From: an uncultured Oscillospiraceae bacterium | GTDB lineage: Bacteria; Bacillota; Clostridia; Oscillospirales; Oscillospiraceae | DNA length: 19,468 nt | Assembly: GCA_934635545.1 (NCBI GenBank) | Contig: CAKTZN010000011.1 | Location: forward strand, 1 to 19,468 | Reading direction: 5' to 3' | In this document: piece after piece, positions 15,156 through 19,468 of the stretch | How the letters are laid out: every line of letters begins with the position of its first letter | Position numbering within the stretch: the stretch's first letter is position 1 | Made by a program: the position numbers and the translations under genes | The notes under the pieces: generated by a model | What the model saw: the letters and a program-made list of their open reading frames with translations, nothing else | Database searches by the model: none | What the model was told of the DNA's origin: nothing

Positions 15156-16364
15156 ATGCTGGACTATACGCTGTTCGGGGAATCTCACGGCCCGGTGGTG
15201 GGGGTGCTGCTGCGGCATGTTCCGGCGGGCATCCCGGTGGACGCCCTGCAAATGGAACAGGCGCTGCTGCGCCGCCGCAGCACCGGTGGGCTGTCCACCG
15301 CCCGCCGGGAGACGGATCAGGTGCAGATCCTCTCCGGCGTTTTTCAGGGGCATACCACCGGCATGCCCCTGGTGATGGTGATTCCCAACAGTGATGTACA
15401 TTCACAGGATTATGACGCCCTGCGGACGGTGGCCCGGCCCGGACATGCCGACTATACCGCCCGTGTAAAGGCGAAAGGCTTTGCGGACTACCGGGGCGGC
15501 GGACACTTCTCCGGCCGCCTGACTGCCCCATTGGTGGCGGCGGGCAGCATCGCCAGAACGGTGCTGGCCAGCCAGGGCGTGACGGTGTCGGCCCGCATCG
15601 TGGACGAGGAGGCCCTGCGCCGCCGCGCCGCCGAGGCAAAAGCGGAGGGGGACAGCGTAGGCGGCCAGATCGTCTGCACCGTCACCGGCCTGCCCGCCGG
15701 GGTGGGCGGCCCGGACTGGTCCGACGCGGTGGAGAGCGAGATCGCCCGCCATTTGTTCGCTATTCCGGCGGTGAAGGCCGTTGGCTTCGGGGTGGGGGAG
15801 GACTTCGCCGCCCTGCGGGGCAGCCAGGCCAACGACCCCCTGCGCACCGACGGGATGCGGGTCTGGACGGAGACCAACCGCAATGGCGGTATCAACGGCG
15901 GCATCACGAACGGTATGCCGGTGGTGTTCACCGTCACCTTCAAGCCCACGCCCACCATCGCAAAGCCGCAGAATACCGTGGATCTGGAGCGGATGGTGAA
16001 TGTGAGGCTGTCCGCCGCAGGAAGACACGATAGCTGCATCGTGCTGCGGGCGGCACCCATTGTGGAGGCGGCCGCCGCGCTGGCCATCTGCCAGCTCTGG
16101 GAGACGGAACCGGAGGATGATCTGGCGGAATATCGGGAGAAAATAGACGAGATTGACGAAGAAATCGTTGCGCTGCTGGCCAAACGGCTGCAATTAGGGT
16201 GCGGAATTGGTACATTAAAGGCCGAAAAAGGACAAAAAATCCGCGATAAAAACCGGGAGGCGGAGGTGCTGCGCACCCGCGGCGACATGGCCCCGGAGTT
16301 CCGCCCCGCCATAGAGGCCATCTTTGAGACCATCATGGCCCAGACACGCGAGGTGGAAAAATGA
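15156..16364 (+). CDS. aroC: Chorismate synthase fused to chorismate mutase
   Basis: A 402-residue two-domain protein. Residues 1 to about 312 are chorismate synthase (EPSP to chorismate, needs reduced FMN): FGESHG with H11, RRR at 39-41, RPGHADYT (94-101), the clostridial-type RGGGHFSGRLTA (113-124), and near the end GRHDSCIVLRAAP. This last motif is usually GRHDPCIxPRA, so two prolines are replaced. Residues about 323-402 form an AroQ-type chorismate mutase (chorismate to prephenate), with R327, R344, K355 and R367 matching the E. coli mutase residues R11, R28, K39 and R51. The position of E. coli Q88 appears to be E401. No stop or restart separates the domains; the frame is continuous. ATG 15156 has GGAGGA five bases upstream, so it is preferred to the GTG at 15153. 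Confidence 0.95.
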   Translation: MLDYTLFGESHGPVVGVLLRHVPAGIPVDALQMEQALLRRRSTGGLSTARRETDQVQILSGVFQGHTTGMPLVMVIPNSDVHSQDYDALRTVARPGHADYTARVKAKGFADYRGGGHFSGRLTAPLVAAGSIARTVLASQGVTVSARIVDEEALRRRAAEAKAEGDSVGGQIVCTVTGLPAGVGGPDWSDAVESEIARHLFAIPAVKAVGFGVGEDFAALRGSQANDPLRTDGMRVWTETNRNGGINGGITNGMPVVFTVTFKPTPTIAKPQNTVDLERMVNVRLSAAGRHDSCIVLRAAPIVEAAAALAICQLWETEPEDDLAEYREKIDEIDEEIVALLAKRLQLGCGIGTLKAEKGQKIRDKNREAEVLRTRGDMAPEFRPAIEAIFETIMAQTREVEK

Positions 16365-16852
16365 CCCGGCATCTGATCCTGATCGGCCTGCCCGGCAGCG
16401 GCAAGACCACCGTGGGCCGCCTTGCGGCGGAGAAGCTGGGCCTGCCCTTTGCCGACTGCGACACCCTGATCCAGCGGGAGACCGGTATGACCATCCCGGC
16501 CATCTTCGCGGAGAAGGGGGAGCCGTATTTCCGTACGGTGGAGAGCCGGATCCTGGCGGCGCTGTGCAGCGGCCCGGCGCAGGTCATTGCCACAGGCGGC
16601 GGCGCCGTGGTGGCGGAGGAAAACCGGAAATTACTGAAAAAACAGCAGACGGTGGTGTTTCTGGATCGGAAGATCGGGGATATCGCCCAATGCGTGGGAA
16701 ACCGGGAGCGGCCGCTGCTGCGGCAATACACGCTGGAGGAGCTGGCACGGCAGCGGCGGGCGTGGTATCTGGACTGTGCCGGGGCCGTTGTTTCTGACGG
16801 CACGGCGGAGGAGCTGGCGGCGGAGATCGCCGGGATATGGAGGAAGGCATGA
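16361..16852 (+). CDS. aroK: Shikimate kinase
   Basis: Phosphorylates shikimate with ATP, fifth step of the pathway. The 163-residue length is typical. Walker A GLPGSGKTT (9-17), shikimate-binding D34, R58 (EPYFRTVES) and GGG (79-81), lid arginine R117 (RERPLL), and a C-terminal RQRRAWY region are present. ATG 16361 overlaps the TGA of the chorismate synthase/mutase gene (ATGA), and its own TGA overlaps the next ATG, so translation is likely coupled along the operon. Confidence 0.96.
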   Translation: MTRHLILIGLPGSGKTTVGRLAAEKLGLPFADCDTLIQRETGMTIPAIFAEKGEPYFRTVESRILAALCSGPAQVIATGGGAVVAEENRKLLKKQQTVVFLDRKIGDIAQCVGNRERPLLRQYTLEELARQRRAWYLDCAGAVVSDGTAEELAAEIAGIWRKA

Positions 16853-17298
16853 AATTTTTGATTCTCAACGGCCCCAATCTGAATCTGCTGGGGAAGCGGG
16901 AACCGGACATCTACGGACGGGGTACCTATGCCGAATTGTGCCGGGAGATCGCGGAATACGCCGAAAAGCGCGGCAATCAGGCGCGATTTGTGCAGTCCAA
17001 TCACGAGGGCGTGCTGATCGACGTGATCCAGCAGGCGGGGGAGGACGGTACCGACGGCATCGTGCTGAACCCCGGCGCGTACACCCATTACAGCTACGCC
17101 ATCCACGACGCCCTGCGGGCCATCAGGACCCCGGCGGTGGAGGTACACATCAGCGATATTGCATCCCGTGAGCCCTGGCGGCAGGTGTCGGTGACGGCGC
17201 CGGCCTGCGTGGGCGTGATCGCGGGACAGGGCTTCGCGGGTTATCTGCGGGCCATGGATCTGCTGGAGGAGAAGTACCAGGAAGCATGCCGTGTGTAA
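16849..17298 (+). CDS. aroQ: 3-dehydroquinate dehydratase, type II
   Basis: Dehydrates 3-dehydroquinate to 3-dehydroshikimate. It is the small dodecameric type II enzyme of 149 residues. Motifs: LNGPNLNLLGKREPDIYG with R17 and catalytic Y22, SNHEG (50-54), LNPGAYTHYS with N74, and VEVHISD with H100. The frame has an earlier ATG at 16837, but ATG 16849 overlaps the aroK stop (ATGA), has GGAGG five bases upstream and begins at the conserved first strand, so it is chosen. The symbol aroQ here means dehydroquinase and must not be confused with the AroQ-class mutase domain two genes upstream. Confidence 0.96.
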   Translation: MKFLILNGPNLNLLGKREPDIYGRGTYAELCREIAEYAEKRGNQARFVQSNHEGVLIDVIQQAGEDGTDGIVLNPGAYTHYSYAIHDALRAIRTPAVEVHISDIASREPWRQVSVTAPACVGVIAGQGFAGYLRAMDLLEEKYQEACRV

Positions 17299-17308
17299 AG
17301 GAGAAAAC

Positions 17309-18043
17309 ATGTACAAGCTCTGCGTGATCGGCGACCCGGTGGCCCACAGTCTGTCGCCGTCCATCCACAACGCGCTGCTGGCCCGGCGTGGGCTGGCGGG
17401 CAGCTATACCACCGTGACCGTAAGGGCCGGGGAGCTGGAGGGCTTTCTGGCACAGGCGCGGCGGGGCGACTATGACGGCTTCAACGTGACCATGCCCCAC
17501 AAGCAGGCCATTCTGCCGCTGCTGGACGCGGTGGAGGGCGACGCGGCGGATATGGGCGCGGTGAACACCGTGGTGGTGCGGCAGGGCCGGGCTGTGGGCT
17601 ACAACACCGACGGCGAGGGCTTTGTCAGGTCGCTGCCCTTTACAGCATCCGGAAAACGGGTGCTGGTGCTGGGCAGCGGCGGTGCGGCCTCGGCGGTGAG
17701 CCGGGCGCTGCGGCGCGCCGGTGCGGCGGTGACCATCTGCTGCCGCCATCCGGAGAAGACGGCGGGCTGGGACGTGGAGACCCGGCTGTGGCGGGAGCTG
17801 CCCGCGCTGGCGGGGGAATGTGACCTGCTGGTGAACGCCACGCCCCTGGGTATGACGGGGCAGGAGCAGTTTGCGGATTTTGGCTTTCTGGACAACTGCC
17901 GGGGGTGGGTCTATGACCTGGTGTATCAGCCCCGGGAGACGGCGCTGCTGGCGGAGGCGCGGAGGCGAGGCCTGCCGGTGATCGGCGGACTTGCGCTGCT
18001 GCACGCCCAGGCGGAGCTGGCCTTTGCGCTGTTCGTGGGATGA
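17309..18043 (+). CDS. aroE: Shikimate dehydrogenase
   Basis: NADPH-dependent reduction of 3-dehydroshikimate to shikimate. It has 244 residues, a little shorter than the usual 270-290. Motifs: HSLSPSIHN (13-21), catalytic K65 in NVTMPHK, D101 in NTDGEGF, nucleotide-binding GSGGAASAV, NATPLGM, YDLVYQP and the C-terminal GLALLHAQAELAF. ATG 17309 follows AAAGGAG at 5 nt spacing; an upstream GTG at 17291 overlaps the preceding gene and has no ribosome site. It is the last gene of the operon, and a strong terminator lies 11 nt past its stop. Confidence 0.96.
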   Translation: MYKLCVIGDPVAHSLSPSIHNALLARRGLAGSYTTVTVRAGELEGFLAQARRGDYDGFNVTMPHKQAILPLLDAVEGDAADMGAVNTVVVRQGRAVGYNTDGEGFVRSLPFTASGKRVLVLGSGGAASAVSRALRRAGAAVTICCRHPEKTAGWDVETRLWRELPALAGECDLLVNATPLGMTGQEQFADFGFLDNCRGWVYDLVYQPRETALLAEARRRGLPVIGGLALLHAQAELAFALFVG

Positions 18044-18054
18044 TGGAATACGAC

Positions 18055-18091
18055 AAAAAGACTGACGGTGCGGCGCACCGTCAGTCTTTTT
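18055..18091. terminator. Bidirectional terminator between aroE and the ribbon-helix-helix gene
   Basis: A perfect 17-bp inverted repeat (18055-18071 with 18075-18091) and loop GGC, ending in five T on the right and starting with five A on the left. It terminates the aro operon on the + strand. The stop codon of the - strand gene (18083-18081) lies inside the stem, so the same element serves both. Confidence 0.95.
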
Positions 18092-18272
18092 GTTCATCGA
18101 AGGGAGTGGGAATGACGCCTTCTCTGGCCTCAAATTCCCGGATGCACTGGCGCAGCAGGTAGACGATCTGTCCGTTGGCAGAGCGGCCTTCATACTGGGC
18201 GATATACTTCAGCTTATAGTGAAGGGTGGGGTCGATCTCCAGGCCCAGATGTTTGTTGTTCTTGTTGCGCAT
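18081..18272 (-). CDS. Arc-like ribbon-helix-helix DNA-binding protein
   Basis: A 63-residue protein reading MRNKNNKHLGLEIDPTLHYK followed by two helices (about 21-52) with GRSANGQIVYLLRQCIREFE. The short N-terminal strand, a Leu/Ile-alternating pattern, the GRS(A/x)NxxI turn and the length match the Arc/MetJ ribbon-helix-helix fold, which binds DNA as a dimer through the strand. ATG 18272 has GAGG six bases upstream; an ATG at 18290 has no ribosome site and is rejected. An inverted repeat lies just upstream (18285-18318). It sits between the aro operon and an integrase, so it may belong to the mobile element or be a chromosomal neighbour; its target is unknown. Confidence 0.8.
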   Translation of the reverse strand: MRNKNNKHLGLEIDPTLHYKLKYIAQYEGRSANGQIVYLLRQCIREFEAREGVIPTPFDEQKD

Positions 18273-18284
18273 GGGACACCTCAA

Positions 18285-18318
18285 AATCATCTTATTTTGG
18301 GTTTATTTTAAGATGATT
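18285..18318. promoter_or_regulatory. Inverted repeat upstream of the ribbon-helix-helix gene (candidate operator)
   Basis: AATCATCTTA (18285-18294) and TAAGATGATT (18309-18318) form a perfect 10-bp inverted repeat with a 14-bp AT-rich spacer. It lies 13 bp upstream of the start codon of the Arc-like gene, where an autoregulatory operator would be expected. It could alternatively be an RNA hairpin in the leader or part of an attachment site. Confidence 0.5.
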
Positions 18319-18508
18319 CTGTGGCAGATGAATAAGATTTTTGTCATTGCTTATATATCCCTTCAAAAGCCTCCAAGCCTTGATATTTCAGGGCTTTTGG
18401 CGCTTCTTTCGTTTTTGCTGTCATGCCGGAAACCTACGCAAATTTCCGTAACTCTACGCAGATTTTCGGGCAAATGGTGTAGTAATTGGTGTAGTGGCTG
18501 CGATTGCT
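18319..18508. other. AT-richer non-coding stretch with short direct repeats beside the integrase (candidate att / arm-site region)
   Basis: No credible gene is present. Two direct-repeat pairs are visible: CTACGCAAATTT (18434-18445) with CTACGCAGATTT (18454-18465), and TGGTGTAGT (18475-18483) with the same sequence at 18487-18495. A weak stem, CAAAAGCC (18364-18371) with GGCTTTTG (18392-18399), could act as integrase terminator. The base composition drops compared with the aro operon. Short repeats beside a tyrosine recombinase resemble arm-type binding sites; no tRNA gene was found here. Confidence 0.5.
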
Positions 18509-19468
18509 TCAACCTGATTTTCTCTGCGGCTCCGGTGCGGCAAACCCTCTAAAATCAATGATCTTTGCCATCTGCTCGGCGGCGCGGTCATAGCTCGCGT
18601 GCGTGTAAACATTCAGCGTGACGCCCACATCGGAATGTCCCATGACATACTGCAAGGTCTTGATGTCCATACCAGCGTTCGCCATGTTCGTGCAGAAGGT
18701 ATGGCGGAACACATGAGGCGTGATGTGCGGCAGAGGCTTGTCCGGGTGCAGCTTTTGATACTTCTTCATCGCCCAGCGCATTTCATTCTCGATGTGCAAG
18801 GCAACCTTCGGGCTGTCGTTCTTGTCCAGCAGAAGAAAACCGCTGTACCCGTCAATGATCGTTTCCGTTTTCACGCGCTTGCGGCGGGAGAGAATATTTT
18901 GCAGGCTTCTGTAAACCTCATCCGTCATGGGAATGTAGCGGCAGCCACACTCGGTTTTGGTTTTCTCCACATAATACTTGCCGCCGCGCTCCCGGACAAG
19001 CTGGTGATCTACCCGGATTTTCCGTCCGGTAAAGTCCAGATCAGCCTTTGTCAGCCCGCAGAACTCGCTGACGCGCATCCCAGTTCCCAGCAGCACCACA
19101 AACTCGTCGTAATACTTACAGTAGGTCTTGTCCTCCCGGATGAAATCCATCCAAAGCGTCTGCTGTTCCTCCGTCATGGCAATGCGCTTCTGTGAATCAT
19201 TGGAAACCACATCGACCAGCTTGAAGTCAAAGGGATTCCGGCGGATCACATCCTCGTTGTACGCCATCTGAAAAGCCGGTTTGACAACGCCCCGGACGCT
19301 GGTAAGGGTGCTGTACCCTTTCCCGTCCTCGTGCAGCTTCATGATCCATTTCTGCGCGTCCGAAACCTTGATGTCCCGGATGGAACGGTAACCGAAATCT
19401 TCTTTCTTCACCAGATTCAGCACGAAGTTATAGCCGACTTTGGTATTGTAGCGCACGCCCTGTTTGAT
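18509..19468 (-). CDS. Tyrosine recombinase / integrase (partial, N-terminus outside window)
   Basis: The frame is open to the right edge, so only the last 320 codons are seen. The part from about 19468 to 19200 is a core-binding SAM-like domain (VSDAQKWIMKL, VVKPAFQMAYNEDVIRRNP). The catalytic domain follows with the first Arg in LLGTGMRVSEFCGLT, the HxxR box in HVFRHTFCTNMANAGMD, LQYVMGHSDVGVT, and the nucleophile Tyr in NVYTH at 18605-18607. The layout resembles Tn916-type and related integrases of integrative elements and phages in Firmicutes. Its 3' end faces the aro operon, so the element presumably extends to the right beyond the window. The initial Val encoded by a GTG at 19456 is internal, not a start. 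Confidence 0.93.
   Translation of the reverse strand: MKQGVRYNTKVGYNFVLNLVKKEDFGYRSIRDIKVSDAQKWIMKLHEDGKGYSTLTSVRGVVKPAFQMAYNEDVIRRNPFDFKLVDVVSNDSQKRIAMTEEQQTLWMDFIREDKTYCKYYDEFVVLLGTGMRVSEFCGLTKADLDFTGRKIRVDHQLVRERGGKYYVEKTKTECGCRYIPMTDEVYRSLQNILSRRKRVKTETIIDGYSGFLLLDKNDSPKVALHIENEMRWAMKKYQKLHPDKPLPHITPHVFRHTFCTNMANAGMDIKTLQYVMGHSDVGVTLNVYTHASYDRAAEQMAKIIDFRGFAAPEPQRKSG

Noticed and set aside
13938..15401. Long - strand frame (487 codons) opposite aroA and aroC
   Set aside because: Antisense shadow of two well-supported enzymes; low-complexity His/Gln/Arg/Gly-rich translation.
18319..18508. tRNA gene or tRNA fragment as integration target
   Set aside because: I found no cloverleaf-like pattern or conserved T-arm sequence in this stretch.

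Overview
The window looks like a GC-rich chromosome segment from an anaerobic, gut-type member of the Clostridia (Oscillospiraceae-like). This is an inference from the strong GG(A)GG ribosome sites, the clostridial-style chorismate synthase and EPSP synthase motifs, the AraC-type response regulator next to a CUT1 sugar transporter, and the ferredoxin-tailed aldo/keto reductase. No rRNA, tRNA or CRISPR was found.

Left part (1-6181, all + strand): an amino-sugar uptake and catabolism cluster. It holds the C-terminus of a sugar-binding protein, two CUT1 permeases, an AraC-family response regulator, then nagB, an atypical ROK-like sugar kinase and nagA. No ATPase or sensor kinase lies in the window. 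Together the genes would import an amino sugar, phosphorylate it, deacetylate it and deaminate it to fructose-6-phosphate. Two hairpins sit inside the cluster, one between binding protein and permease and one just before nagB.

Middle part (6180-12323, all - strand): a collagen-like Gly-X-Y protein gene carrying a one-base frameshift and an 81-bp tandem repeat; an aldo/keto reductase with a C-terminal two-[4Fe-4S] ferredoxin-like tail; and a three-gene unit made of a small Hanks-type kinase followed by two paralogous proteins, each with a zinc ribbon, one transmembrane helix and a probable beta-helix region. A small XRE-family regulator (12431-12856, +) is divergent from the kinase unit, and the two share a compact promoter region. 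This kinase / zinc-ribbon / beta-helix / XRE module is the best candidate for a poorly described system.

Right part (12907-18091, + strand): a compact aromatic-amino-acid operon with a clear promoter (TTTACA-17-TAAAAT). Its order is aroB, a short aroA, a chorismate synthase fused to chorismate mutase, aroK, type II dehydroquinase and aroE, with 4-nt ATGA overlaps at four junctions. It covers every step from DAHP to chorismate, and on to prephenate; only DAHP synthase is absent.

Right edge (18081-19468, - strand): a small Arc-like ribbon-helix-helix protein with a palindrome upstream, an AT-rich stretch with short direct repeats, and a partial tyrosine recombinase running off the window. This looks like the left end of an integrated mobile element that extends beyond the window.
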